Source: JAGTRP01 sp035255045 (GTDB taxonomy: Bacteria; Pseudomonadota; Gammaproteobacteria; Burkholderiales; Rhodocyclaceae). From it: a stretch of DNA of 64,000 bases. Of this stretch, positions 1-10,069 are shown in pieces. The position numbers and the translations under genes were made by a program. The notes under the pieces are model-generated. The model was not told the DNA's origin. It did no database searches and was given only the letters and a program-made list of their open reading frames with translations. The DNA is taken from positions 62,001 to 126,000 of the forward strand of contig DATFAA010000054.1 in the NCBI GenBank assembly GCA_035255045.1, read 5' to 3'. Positions within the stretch are counted from its first letter, which is position 1. Every line of letters starts with the position of its first letter.

Positions 1-1592
1 TCGCCGGCATCGGGCAGGGTCATGAGGGAGCGGTAGCTCACCTCGGGGCGGCGCAGGAGGTCGAAGAGGCTGTACTCCCGCTCGATGGGCTTGCCCAGGA
101 CCCGGGTGGCCTCCTCCGCCGCCAGGGTGGCGGGATTGACCCAGGTGGATTTGAGCCGCTCCTGCTCCCGGGCAATGGCGTCGCGCTTGCGGCAGAAGGC
201 GTCCCAGCGGGCGTCGTCCACCAGGCCCAGCTCGCGGCCCTGCTCGGTGAGGCGCAGATCGGCGTTGTCCTCCCGCAGGGAAAGACGGTATTCGGCCCGG
301 CTGGTGAACATGCGGTAGGGCTCGGAGACGCCCCGGGTGATGAGGTCGTCCACCAGCACCCCCAGGTAGGCCTCGTCCCGGCGCGGGCACCAGCCTTCCT
401 TGCCCTGGGCGTGGCGGGCGGCGTTCACCCCGGCCAGGAGGCCCTGGGCGGCGGCCTCCTCGTAGCCGGTGGTGCCGTTGATCTGGCCGGCGAAGAAGAG
501 ACCGTTGATGGCCTTGGTCTCCAGGGTGTTCTTCAGCCCCCGGGGATCGTAGTAGTCGTACTCGATGGCGTAGCCCGGGCGCAGGATGTGGCAGTTCTCC
601 AGGCCCCGGATGGAGCGCACCACGGCGAGCTGCACGTCGAAGGGCAGGGAAGTGGAGATGCCGTTGGGGTAGACCTCGTGGGTGGTCAGGCCCTCGGGCT
701 CCAGGAAGACGTTGTGGCTGCTGCGGTCGGCGAAACGGTGGATCTTGTCCTCGATGGACGGGCAGTAGCGCGGCCCCACCCCTTCGATGACCCCGGTGTA
801 CATGGGCGAGCGGTCGAGGCCGCCGCGGATGATGTCGTGGGTGCGCTCGTTGGTCAGGGTGATCCAGCAGGGGAGCTGGGCCGGATGCTGCTCCGGGCGG
901 CCGAGGAAGGAGAACACCGGCAGGGGCTCGTCCGAATACTGGGGCGTCATCGACGAATAGTCGATGGTCTTGCCGTCCAGCCGGGGCGGGGTGCCGGTCT
1001 TCAGCCGCCCCTGGGGCAGCTTGAGTTCCTTGAGGCGGGCGGCCAGGGACACCGACGGGGGATCGCCCATGCGGCCGCCGGTGTAGTTGGAGAGCCCGAC
1101 GTGGATGAGGCCGTTGAGAAAGGTGCCGGCGGTGAGCACCACGGCGGGTGCCTCGAAGCGGATGCCAAGCTGGCTGACGGCGCCGACCACCCGGTCGCCT
1201 TCCACCAGAAGGTCGTCGCAGGCCTGGGCGAAGAGGGTCAGGTTGGGCTCGTTCTCCAGGCGGGTGCGGATGGCCTGCTTGTAGAGCAGCCGGTCGGCCT
1301 GGGCCCGGGTGGCCCGCACGGCGGGGCCCTTGGAGGCGTTGAGGATGCGGAACTGGATGCCGCCCTCGTCGGTGGCCGCCGCCATGGCGCCGCCCAGGGC
1401 GTCCACTTCCTTCACCAGGTGGCCCTTGCCGATGCCGCCGATGGACGGATTGCAGCTCATGGCCCCGAGGGTTTCGAGATTGTGGGTGAGGAGGAGGGTC
1501 TTGGCGCCGGCTCGCGCCGCGGCCAGGGCAGCCTCGGTGCCGGCATGACCGCCGCCGACCACAATGACATCGAAACGGGTAGGAAAGAGCAT
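1..1592 (-). CDS. mnmG: tRNA uridine-5-carboxymethylaminomethyl modification enzyme MnmG (GidA), 3' end outside window
   Basis: FAD-dependent enzyme that, with MnmE, builds the cmnm5 modification on wobble uridine of several tRNAs in the cytoplasm. The reading frame starts at an ATG at 1592 and stays open to the left edge, giving about 530 codons of an enzyme usually near 630. The N-terminus has the FAD dinucleotide-binding motif VVGGGHAGTEAA, followed by the family signatures MSCNPSIGGIGKGHL and GRLKTGTPPRL and the later FAGQINGTTGYEEAAAQG. Roughly 100 C-terminal residues lie outside the window. It is transcribed away from the receiver-TPR gene, with about 200 bp of shared upstream DNA. Identity is secure. 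Confidence 0.95.
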   Translation of the reverse strand, partial: MLFPTRFDVIVVGGGHAGTEAALAAARAGAKTLLLTHNLETLGAMSCNPSIGGIGKGHLVKEVDALGGAMAAATDEGGIQFRILNASKGPAVRATRAQADRLLYKQAIRTRLENEPNLTLFAQACDDLLVEGDRVVGAVSQLGIRFEAPAVVLTAGTFLNGLIHVGLSNYTGGRMGDPPSVSLAARLKELKLPQGRLKTGTPPRLDGKTIDYSSMTPQYSDEPLPVFSFLGRPEQHPAQLPCWITLTNERTHDIIRGGLDRSPMYTGVIEGVGPRYCPSIEDKIHRFADRSSHNVFLEPEGLTTHEVYPNGISTSLPFDVQLAVVRSIRGLENCHILRPGYAIEYDYYDPRGLKNTLETKAINGLFFAGQINGTTGYEEAAAQGLLAGVNAARHAQGKEGWCPRRDEAYLGVLVDDLITRGVSEPYRMFTSRAEYRLSLREDNADLRLTEQGRELGLVDDARWDAFCRKRDAIAREQERLKSTWVNPATLAAEEATRVLGKPIEREYSLFDLLRRPEVSYRSLMTLPDAG

Positions 1593-1733
1593 GGTTTTGA
1601 GAGTGAAGCTGGGCTTACTGCGGGGCGGTGTCGAAAGACGGATTTTACGTCAGGGGGCTGAAAATTAATAGAAATCGGCCGCCCTTCGGGGAATGGCGGG
1701 GATTGGCCGGCGGGCCGGCGCGCCGCACCCCGA

Positions 1734-1748
1734 GGACAAGCCTTGTCC
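1734..1748. repeat. perfect 15-bp palindrome, possible operator
   Basis: GGACAAG-C-CTTGTCC is a perfect inverted repeat with a one-base centre. It lies in the divergent region between mnmG and the receiver-TPR gene, 53 bp before the latter's start. The position and symmetry would suit a dimeric regulator. No T-run follows on either strand, so it is not an obvious terminator. Function is inferred only. Confidence 0.35.
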
Positions 1749-1801
1749 GGCCTATCGACTTGGCGTATTTTCCAGGCGTCGGATAAAAACCCCGGAGCGG
1801 C

Positions 1802-3490
1802 ATGGACGCCCTGAATAACGAAGAGATGCTGCTGGTACTGCAGCAATCTCTGGCCAACAAAAGAGTACTCATCGTCGACCGCCATCCGCCGGCCCGGGAT
1901 TCCCTGCGCATCATGCTTTCCAGCCTGGGGGTGACGACGGTCCACGGGGCCGGCACCGCGGCCGAGGTCATCCGCCAGGTGAACAACCACCGGTTCGACA
2001 TCGTCCTGTCGGATTTCATTCTCGACGACGGCCGCGACGGCCAGCAGCTCCTGGAGGAGCTGCGCCACGCCCACCTCATCCCCCTGTCCACCGTCTACAT
2101 CATCATCACCAGCGAGCGCGGCTACAACAACGTCGTCTCCCTGGCCGAGCTGGCGCCGGACGACTACCTGATCAAGCCCTTCACCGGCGACCAGCTCCAG
2201 GGGCGGCTGGTGCGGGCCATCTACAAGAAGCACGTGCTGCGCAAGATCTACCAGCACATCGAGAAGGGCGCCCTGCAGGAGGCCATCGTCGCCTGCGACC
2301 GGGTCATCCACCAGCAGCCCGCCTACATGTACGACGCCCTGCGCTTCAAGGGCGAACTCCTCCACGCCCTGGGGCGGGACGCCGAGGCCGAGGCGGTCTA
2401 CCGCCTGGTGCTCAACGGCCGGGTCGTGCCCTGGGCCAAGATGGGCCTGGCCATGGCCGTCAAGGAGCGGGGCGACCTGGAGGAGGCCGAGAAGCTGGCC
2501 CGCCAGGTGACCGACGAGGCACCCCAGTTCTTGGCCGCCTACGATTTCCTGGCCTCGGTGCACGAGGCCCAGGACCGCCTGGCGGAAGCCCAGCAGGCCC
2601 TGCAGCGGGCCGCCGAGGTCTCCCCCAACAACACGGTCCGGCAGCGCATGGTGGGCGACATCGCCGCCCGCAACAAGGACCTGCTGACGGCGGAAAAGGC
2701 CTACAGCAAGGTGCTGGAGCGCCACCGGGGCTCTTCCCTCAAGACCGTGGACGACTTCGCCAACCTCTCCCGCGTCTTCGTCGAGCAGGGGGACGTGGTC
2801 AACGCCCGCCGGGTGGTGGCCGACATGAAGCGGGACTGGCGGGGCGACAAGCAGGCCGACATGGCCGGGCTGGTGGTGGAGAGCCTCTGCCTGCAGGCCG
2901 AAGGGGCGCCGGAGAAGGCCCAGGCACTGGTGGAGCAGGCCCTGGCCGTGCGCCAGGAACTCGAACAGGAAAACGCCGACGGCGGCGGCAAGGGTTTCTC
3001 CCAGCGCATCGCCGTGGACCTCGCCCACGCCTGCTTCGCCAGCGGCAAGCCGGAAGCGGCCCAGCGCATCATGCACCAGGTGGCCGCCGAGAATAACGAG
3101 GACACCCAACTCCTCAAGCACATCACCAGCGTCTTCGAGAAGACCGGCCAGGAGGCGGCGGGCAAGGCCCTCCTCGACCAGGTGGGCGCCGAGATCGTCG
3201 GACTCAACAACCGCGGGGTCATGGCGGCCCGGGCCGGCGACCTGGAAGCCTCGGTGGAACTTCTCAGCCAGGCCGCCGACCAGGTGCCCAACCTGCAATT
3301 CCTGGTCAATGCCGCCAAGGCCATCTTTACCCTCCTCGACCGCCAGGGCTGGAACGAGGCGCTGGCCGAGCGCGGCCTGCGCTATCTCCAGCGCGCCCAG
3401 CAGAAGGACCGCCGCAATCCCAAGGTGGCCTCCGCCCGGGAACTCTACGCCGAGGTGGCGAAGAAGAACGGCATCGACGTGCGCATCTAG
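1802..3490 (+). CDS. response regulator with TPR repeats (VieB-like architecture)
   Basis: 562 aa. Residues 20-135 form a CheY-like receiver: phosphoacceptor Asp71 (in VLSDF), Thr103 and Lys125 (in IKPF) are all present, so it should be phosphorylatable. The rest is alpha-helical with repeated TPR-like helix pairs, for example around residues 165-310 and 370-480, and no recognisable DNA-binding or catalytic output domain. The output is therefore probably protein-protein interaction. Receiver-TPR proteins of this kind, such as VieB of Vibrio, are known to work with other two-component proteins. No kinase is adjacent. The ATG at 1802 is preceded by a GGAG-like sequence. The partner is unknown. 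Confidence 0.8.
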   Translation: MDALNNEEMLLVLQQSLANKRVLIVDRHPPARDSLRIMLSSLGVTTVHGAGTAAEVIRQVNNHRFDIVLSDFILDDGRDGQQLLEELRHAHLIPLSTVYIIITSERGYNNVVSLAELAPDDYLIKPFTGDQLQGRLVRAIYKKHVLRKIYQHIEKGALQEAIVACDRVIHQQPAYMYDALRFKGELLHALGRDAEAEAVYRLVLNGRVVPWAKMGLAMAVKERGDLEEAEKLARQVTDEAPQFLAAYDFLASVHEAQDRLAEAQQALQRAAEVSPNNTVRQRMVGDIAARNKDLLTAEKAYSKVLERHRGSSLKTVDDFANLSRVFVEQGDVVNARRVVADMKRDWRGDKQADMAGLVVESLCLQAEGAPEKAQALVEQALAVRQELEQENADGGGKGFSQRIAVDLAHACFASGKPEAAQRIMHQVAAENNEDTQLLKHITSVFEKTGQEAAGKALLDQVGAEIVGLNNRGVMAARAGDLEASVELLSQAADQVPNLQFLVNAAKAIFTLLDRQGWNEALAERGLRYLQRAQQKDRRNPKVASARELYAEVAKKNGIDVRI

Positions 3491-3617
3491 CGCCGCCACG
3501 AAACATTCTGAAACTTTTCCCCCGATTGCCGCTTACCCCCAGGGTCTAGACTGATCTGTAGGGGTCTGCCGGAGCCGCCCGCTCCGACGGCCGACGGGAC
3601 AAAGGAAGGATGTAGCC

Positions 3618-5471
3618 ATGGTGCCGGTCCTGCGAACGCTCTTCTGGTGGGTAGCCGCCCTGGTGGCGGCGCTGTTCTCCCTTGCCGCCGCCGCCGACCC
3701 GCCGGCCCGGGTCGGCCGCCTGAGCCTGGTCGAAGGCGCCGTCACCTTCCGCATCGACCGCCAGGACACGGGCAGCGCCGCCGCCTACAACTGGCCGATC
3801 AGCACCGGTGCCCTCCTCGACACCGGCCGCAACGGGCGCGCCGAAGTGCAGATCGGTTCCAGCGTCTTCCGCCTGGCGGGGGACAGCAGCGTCGAATTCG
3901 TGGCCGTAGACGACAGCCGCATCGACCTCCAGGTGGCCCGGGGCAGCCTCGGCGTCACCGTGCGGGAGCGGGACCAGGCCGACGACATCGACATCGCCAC
4001 CCCGGGCGGCGAGGTGAGTTTCGACGCGCCGGGGCGCTATCGCATCGACGTCGATCCCCGGGCAGGCAACGTCGATGTCTCCGCCCGGGAGGGCATGGCC
4101 CTGGTCGACCGCCCGGGGGGCCAGCTGGAGGTTCCGGCCGGACGTCGGGGAGTGGTCTACGCCGATGGCGGCTGGATTCTCGACGACCTGCAGCCGGATG
4201 CCTTCGACGCCTGGGCCGACAGCCGGGACGCCGTCGCCGGCGCCCCGCAGGCCCGCCGCTACGTTTCCCCCGAAATGACCGGGTACGAGGACCTGGACCG
4301 CTACGGCGACTGGGGCACGGTCCCCGACTACGGGGCGGTGTGGTATCCCCAGGCCATCCCCCTGGGCTGGGCTCCCTACCGCTACGGCCGCTGGGCCTGG
4401 GTGCCGCCCTGGGGCTGGACCTGGGTGGACGAGGCCCCCTGGGGTTTCGCCCCCTTCCACTACGGCCGCTGGCTGTTCCTGGGCGGGCGCTGGGCCTGGG
4501 TGCCGGGCGCCTACGTCGAGCGGCCGGTCTATGCCCCCGCCCTGGTGGCCTGGATCGGCAACCCGGGCTGGAGCGTCAGCTTCGCCTTCGGCAGTTCGCC
4601 GGCGGTGGGCTGGTTCCCCCTGGCCCCCCGGGAAGTCTTCATCCCCGCCTATCGCTCCAGTCACGACTACGTGCGGCGGGCCAACCGGGGCCATGTCGCC
4701 AACGTCACGGTCATCGACCGGGCGGTCAAGGACTTCCATTCCCATTCCCGCACCCACCCCGCCTTCGCCAACCGGCAGTTGCCCCAGGCGGTGACCGTGG
4801 TGCCGGCCAACGTCATGCGTAGCGGCACCACCATCAACCCCGCCCAGGTGCGGCATCCGCCCCGCCAGGACGTGGGCCGGGCGCCGGTAGCCGTCCAGGC
4901 CCCCAACAGCGCCTGGATCGCGCCCGCCGAAGGCGCCCGGCGGCCCCGTCGGGAAGGTCCGCCGGTGGCTGTGACCCCGGCCGCCCCGGCGGATCTTTCC
5001 CCTCGGCCGCAGGCCCCGGCGCCAATGCCGGCGCAGCCCCAGGCCCAGCCCCGGCCCCGGACGATTCCTGGCGCCGTCACCGCGGTGCCGCCGCGAGGGG
5101 ACCGGGACATGGACCGTCGCCATCCCTCCGGCGTCGAAGGCCGGCCGGGGATAGCGACGCCCTCCCCCACGCCAATCCGGCCCCAGGTCATCACCCCGGG
5201 CGCGCCCCAGGGCATCCATCCCGCCTACCGTCCCGACTTCGGCCGGCCCCCCGGTGCCGAGCGGCCCCACGAGCGCCCCGCCGAGCGGCCGCCGGCGATC
5301 CGCAGCCAGCTCGTCCCCCAGGCCCGGCCGCTGGCGCCGCCGCCCCCGGCCCCGGTGGTGAGGGAGTCGGCTCCCCACCGGGCGGCACCCGAGGGGCACC
5401 GCTTCGAGTCGCGGCCGGCCGCCCCCCGGGAGGGCCGCCATGACCATGGCACGGCGCCCAATGCGCGGTGA
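3618..5471 (+). CDS. FecR-domain/DUF6600-type envelope protein with proline-rich tail
   Basis: 617 aa. A hydrophobic N-terminal segment (about residues 5-26, ending LAAAADPP) looks like a Sec signal peptide, so the protein is probably periplasmic or outer-membrane attached. Residues about 30-190 form a FecR-type beta domain. Residues about 215-300 have Trp/Tyr/Gly-rich repeats (YGRWAWVPPWGWTWVDEAPW, HYGRWLFLGGRWAWVPG) typical of DUF6600 proteins. From about residue 400 on it is Pro/Ala/Arg-rich and low complexity. There is no FecI sigma factor or FecA receptor nearby, so classical Fec-type signalling is unlikely; a structural or envelope-binding role is inferred. The ATG at 3618 follows AAGGA. 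Function is not established. Confidence 0.75.
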   Translation: MVPVLRTLFWWVAALVAALFSLAAAADPPARVGRLSLVEGAVTFRIDRQDTGSAAAYNWPISTGALLDTGRNGRAEVQIGSSVFRLAGDSSVEFVAVDDSRIDLQVARGSLGVTVRERDQADDIDIATPGGEVSFDAPGRYRIDVDPRAGNVDVSAREGMALVDRPGGQLEVPAGRRGVVYADGGWILDDLQPDAFDAWADSRDAVAGAPQARRYVSPEMTGYEDLDRYGDWGTVPDYGAVWYPQAIPLGWAPYRYGRWAWVPPWGWTWVDEAPWGFAPFHYGRWLFLGGRWAWVPGAYVERPVYAPALVAWIGNPGWSVSFAFGSSPAVGWFPLAPREVFIPAYRSSHDYVRRANRGHVANVTVIDRAVKDFHSHSRTHPAFANRQLPQAVTVVPANVMRSGTTINPAQVRHPPRQDVGRAPVAVQAPNSAWIAPAEGARRPRREGPPVAVTPAAPADLSPRPQAPAPMPAQPQAQPRPRTIPGAVTAVPPRGDRDMDRRHPSGVEGRPGIATPSPTPIRPQVITPGAPQGIHPAYRPDFGRPPGAERPHERPAERPPAIRSQLVPQARPLAPPPPAPVVRESAPHRAAPEGHRFESRPAAPREGRHDHGTAPNAR

Positions 5472-5592
5472 GATTTCCCGGTTGCGGTAAGCCATTCTCT
5501 GCTCCAGAATGCCCCCGCAGCGTGATTCAGGGAGGAGGCCCAGAAGGTCTCCGCGAAGCGCTATTTCCGACCAAGCTGAACAAGGAGCAGGA

Positions 5593-6087
5593 ATGAACTA
5601 CCGCTGGATGGCTATTGCAGCGACGTGGATGGCGATCGGCGCGGCCGCCGCCGACGAATTGAAGACCGGAGTGGCCGGGGCCCTGGGTGGGGCGGCGGGA
5701 GCCGTCATTGGCCAGTCCGTGGGCGGCCGCAACGGCGCCGTCATCGGCGGCGCGGTCGGCGGTGCCACCGGAGCGGCCGTCGGCAGCGACGGCCGGGGCA
5801 AGACCGGGGCGATGGTCGGCGGTGCCCTGGGCGGTGCCACCGGCGCCGTGGTCGGGCAGCGCACCGGCGGCTCCGGCGGCGCAGTGATCGGGGCCGGCAT
5901 CGGCGCCGGGGCCGGCGCGGCCGTTGGCGAGGCGGTGGCCAAGTCGAGCCGGCCGGCGGGCGGCATGCGGGTGGCCGATGGCCGCTACGGCGGCGGGCGC
6001 TACTACGCCGAGGGCGGCGACTACGGCTGCAACGGCAAGAAGAAGGGCCACCACAAGCACGGCAAGCACAACAAGCACGGCTGCTGA
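5593..6087 (+). CDS. glycine-zipper protein, exported
   Basis: 164 aa from the ATG at 5593, which has AAGGAG 8 nt upstream; an in-frame start at 5509 exists but lacks support. An N-terminal signal-like stretch ends near AAAADEL. Residues about 25-125 are repeated GGAxGAVIGxxxGG-type glycine zippers, which can form membrane-associated helices as in the OmpA-like/SlyB glycine-zipper families. The C-terminus is basic and His/Lys-rich (KKKGHHKHGKHNKHGC) with a terminal Cys, suggesting metal or surface binding. It follows the FecR-domain gene by 121 bp and ends at an intrinsic terminator. Exact function unknown. Confidence 0.75.
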   Translation: MNYRWMAIAATWMAIGAAAADELKTGVAGALGGAAGAVIGQSVGGRNGAVIGGAVGGATGAAVGSDGRGKTGAMVGGALGGATGAVVGQRTGGSGGAVIGAGIGAGAGAAVGEAVAKSSRPAGGMRVADGRYGGGRYYAEGGDYGCNGKKKGHHKHGKHNKHGC

Positions 6088-6101
6088 AGGCGGCCCGGCG
6101 A

Positions 6102-6482
6102 TCAGGAGAGGGAGCTGCGGCTCCCTTTTCTTTTCCACAACAGCCAGCCGTAGACGGCGGCGTTGATGGCGAGGACCAGGGTGCCCAGAAGCCACTGGGT
6201 CGGACGCCCGAGGCCGGCGGGATAGAGGACGGGCAGCAGGTAGTGCTCGACGAAGCCGCCGCCGTAGCCGGCCTGCCCGGCCCGCAGGCGCAGCCACTGT
6301 TCGAGGGGCGTCAGGGGGCAGATCCAGCCGGCGTATTCGACCAGGATGCCCCACAGGGCCGCCGGCAGGTGCAGCCAGGCCGCCCGGGGGCGGCGCAGGG
6401 CGATGAGGCCGCCGAGGACCACGAAGGCGACGAAGGCGAAGTGGAGGCCGACGGTGAGGTCGGCAAGCCAGCGGAAGACCAT
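6102..6482 (-). CDS. DUF2784 family small membrane protein
   Basis: 126 aa with about four hydrophobic segments. The order of features matches the DUF2784 family: an N-terminal helix with HFAFVAFVVLGG, a central ILVEYAGWICPLTPLEQWLR with the conserved Cys-Pro-Leu-Thr, and a final helix before the basic KRKGSRSS tail. Function of the family is unknown. It is the last gene of the minus-strand ABC transporter run, 31 bp after livF, so it may be co-transcribed. Its 3' end overlaps the terminator of the convergent gene. Confidence 0.8.
   Translation of the reverse strand: MVFRWLADLTVGLHFAFVAFVVLGGLIALRRPRAAWLHLPAALWGILVEYAGWICPLTPLEQWLRLRAGQAGYGGGFVEHYLLPVLYPAGLGRPTQWLLGTLVLAINAAVYGWLLWKRKGSRSSLS
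6109..6135 (+). terminator. rho-independent terminator after glycine-zipper gene
   Basis: GGGAGC-TGCG-GCTCCC (6110-6125) is followed by TTTTCTTTT on the plus strand. It lies inside the last codons of the convergent DUF2784 gene, so terminator and coding sequence are shared. Confidence 0.75.
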
Positions 6483-6513
6483 GGCAATCCTCCCGGCGGC
6501 CGGGGAAGCAGCG

Positions 6514-7268
<755 letters not shown>

Positions 7269-7272
<4 letters not shown>

Positions 7273-9029
7273 TCCACCCCTCCCAGGTAGGCTTCCAGCA
7301 CCCGGGGGTTCTGCTGCACTTCCTCGGGTTTGCCTTCGGCGATCTTCTGGCCGAATTCCATGACCACCACCCGGTCGGCCAGGCCCATGACGAAGTCCAT
7401 GTCGTGCTCCACCAGCAGGATGCCCATGCCCTCGCCCCGCAGCTTCTGCAGCAGGTCGGAGAGGGCCTGTTTCTCGAGGTAACGGAGGCCCGCCGCCGGC
7501 TCGTCCAGGAGCAGCAGGCAGGGGTCGGAGGCCAGGGCCCGGGCGATCTCGACGATGCGCTGCTTGCCGAGGGCGAGGCTGCCGGCCGGGTCGAACATGT
7601 GCTCGGCGAGGCCGACCCGCTCGATCTGGCGGGCGGCTTCGGCCAGCAGTCGCTTCTCCTCGGCCCGGTCGAGGCGCAGGGCGGCGGCCAGGACGCCCCG
7701 GCTGCCCCGCAGATGGGCGCCGATGGCGACGTTCTCCAGGACCGACATCTGGGGCAGCAGGCGCACGTGCTGGAAGGTCCGGCTCATGCCCCGGCGGGCG
7801 ATGGACCGGGATGCCAGGCGCTCCGCCCGGTCACCCAGGAAGCTGATCTCGCCCTCGGTGGCCGGATTGACGCCGGAGATGCAGTTGAACAGGGTGCTCT
7901 TGCCCGCTCCATTGGGACCGATGAGGGCCATCACCTCGCCGGCCCGGACGGTGAGGCTCATGTTCTGGTTGGCCACCAGGCCGCCGAAGCGCTTGGTGAC
8001 GTTGCGCACGTCCAGCAGCACGGTGCCGGCGGCGGCCGGGGTGCGGCGGGCCAGGGGCTCGCCCTGGGGCACGGCGCGCCGGCGGCGGCCGGCCGGGGCC
8101 AGCTTCAGCACGATCGGCCAGAGGCCGTTGCGGGCCCGCTGCAGCACCAGCACCATGGCAAAGCCGAAGACGATGATTTCGAAATTGCCGCTCTGGCCCA
8201 GGAGCTGGGGAAGGAGGTCCTGGAGCCACTGCTTCAGCACCGTGATCAGCCCGGCGCCGACGACGGCGCCCCAGACGTGGCCGATGCCGCCCACCACCGC
8301 CATGAACAGGTACTCGATGCCCTGGTTGAGGGAGAAGGGCGTCGGGTTCACGAAGCGCTGGAGGTGGGCGTAGAGCCAGCCGGAAACGCTGGCCAGGAGA
8401 GCGGCGATGAGGAAGATGACGATCTTGGCCCGGGGCGTGTTCACGCCCATGGCCTCGGCCATCACGGCGCCGCCCTTCAAGGCCCGGATGGCGCGGCCCT
8501 GGCGGGAATCGAGCAGGTTGCGGATGGCGACGATGCCGAGCAGCACCACCAGCCAGATGAGGTAATAGCTTTCCCGGCCGGTCTTCAGTTCCAGGCCGAA
8601 GACGGAGACGGTGGGAATGCCGGTGATGCCGGTGTGGCCCCCCAGGAATTCCACATTGCCGAACAGGAAGTAAAGGCTGATGCCCCAGGCGATGGTGCCC
8701 AGGGGCAGGTAGTGGCCGCCCATGCGCAGGGTGATGAAGCCCAGGGCGAGGGCGACGGCGGCGGTGATGGCGAGGCCGATGGCCAGGGTGGCCCAGGGCG
8801 AGAAGCCGTGCGCCGTGGTCAGGTAGGCGGTGGTGTAGGCGCCCAGGCCGACGAAGGCCGCCTGGCCGAAGGAGGTCAGGCCGCCGACACCGGTGAGGAG
8901 CACCAGGCCGACGGCGACGACGGCGTAGAGGCCGATGTAGTTGAGCAGGGTGACCGTGAATTCAGGCAGGAAGGCCGGCCCGGCGGCGAGCAGGGCGACG
9001 AAGGCCAGGAGCGGGAGATGGCGTGTCAT
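7269..9029 (-). CDS. livMG: fused LivM permease-LivG ATPase of the branched-chain amino acid-type ABC transporter
   Basis: 586 aa from the ATG at 9029, which overlaps the livH stop (ATGA) and follows GGAGGAGGAAG. Residues about 1-310 are the polytopic LivM permease, with many hydrophobic helices and the motif GLTSFGQAAFVGLGAYTTAY. A short Arg/Pro-rich linker (about 310-335) leads to a LivG ATPase with Walker A IGPNGAGKSTLFN, signature LALGKQRIVEIARAL and Walker B LLLLDEPAAGL. In most bacteria livM and livG are separate genes. The frame is continuous across the junction, so this is a real fusion, tethering one ATPase to its permease. Confidence 0.9.
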
Positions 9030-10069
9030 TCTTCCTCCTCCTCTTCCACATGGCGGGAGGTGAGGGAGCGCCACAGCAGCACCGGGATGATCAGGGTGAA
9101 GACGATGACTTCCTTGAAGGCGCTGGCCCAGAAGGAGGAATAGGACTCCAGCAGGCCGACCAGGATGGCGCCCAGGGCGGCCACCGGGTACGAGGCGAGG
9201 CCGCCGATGATGGCGCCGACGAAGCCCTTCAGGCCGATGAGGAAGCCGGAGTCGTAGTAGATGGTGGTGATGGGGGCGATGAGGACGCCGGAGAAGGCGC
9301 CGATGGCCGCCGCCAGGGTGAAGGAGAGCTTGCCGGCCATGGTCGAGGACACCCCCATCAGGCGGGCGCCGGTACGGTTCATGGCGGTGGCCCGCAGGGC
9401 CTTGCCGTAGATGGTGCGTTCGAAGAAGAAGTAGAGGCCGGCGATGAGCACGGCGGAGGCCAACACCACCAGGATGGTCTGGCCCTGGAGGGGCGCTTCG
9501 GCCAGTTCGAAGCTGATGTCGGTGAAGGCCGGGGTGCGGGAGCCCTCGGCGCCGAAGAACAGCAGGCCGAGGCCGATGAGGGCCAGGTGCACCGCCACCG
9601 AGACGATGAGCAGCACCAGCACCGAGGCGCCGGCCAGGGGCTGGTAGGCCAGGCGGTAGAGCATGGGCCCGAGGGGAATGACCAGGCCCAGGGCAAGCAG
9701 CACCTGAACGGCCAGGGGCAGGCCGGCGGGCGGCACCACGAAGAGGGCGCCGGCGGCGGCCAGGGGCAGGCCGACGTTGACGAAGAGGAGGGTCGGCAGC
9801 TTGCCGTAGCGCCCTTCACGCACATGCCTGGCGCCGTCCAGGATGGCCACGGCGGTGCCGGCTGCCAGCAGCAGCCAGGCCGTCCCCGGCACCTGGCCGG
9901 CCTGGAGGCTGGCCAGGGTGAGGGCGCCGTAGGCGACGAACTCGCCCTGGGGAATGAAAATGACCCGGGTGACGGCGAAAATCAGCACCAGGGCCAGGGC
10001 GAGCAGGGCATAGATGGCGCCGTTGGTGACGCCGTCCTGGCCGAGGAGGAGGAGGATTTGGAGGTCCAT
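9026..10069 (-). CDS. livH: branched-chain amino acid-type ABC transporter permease LivH
   Basis: 347 aa polytopic inner-membrane permease. The ATG at 10069 (MDLQILLLLGQDG) was chosen over an upstream in-frame start because family members begin this way. The LivH signature GVTNGAIYALLALALVLIF and the C-terminal KGFVGAIIGGLASYPVA are present. A hydrophilic interruption at about residues 80-110 makes it longer than E. coli LivH (308 aa). The C-terminus is a Glu-rich HVEEEEEE tail whose DNA doubles as the ribosome-binding site for livMG. Confidence 0.9.
   Translation of the reverse strand: MDLQILLLLGQDGVTNGAIYALLALALVLIFAVTRVIFIPQGEFVAYGALTLASLQAGQVPGTAWLLLAAGTAVAILDGARHVREGRYGKLPTLLFVNVGLPLAAAGALFVVPPAGLPLAVQVLLALGLVIPLGPMLYRLAYQPLAGASVLVLLIVSVAVHLALIGLGLLFFGAEGSRTPAFTDISFELAEAPLQGQTILVVLASAVLIAGLYFFFERTIYGKALRATAMNRTGARLMGVSSTMAGKLSFTLAAAIGAFSGVLIAPITTIYYDSGFLIGLKGFVGAIIGGLASYPVAALGAILVGLLESYSSFWASAFKEVIVFTLIIPVLLWRSLTSRHVEEEEEE

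Noticed and set aside
411..1661. 416-codon open frame on the plus strand
   Set aside because: It is antisense to mnmG. Its translation is Gly/Val/Ala-rich without recognisable domains, as expected for the mirror of a GC-rich gene.
5976..6087. His/Lys-rich end of the glycine-zipper gene as a frameshift artefact
   Set aside because: The frame is open and regular and ends just before a proper terminator, so it is probably the true C-terminus.
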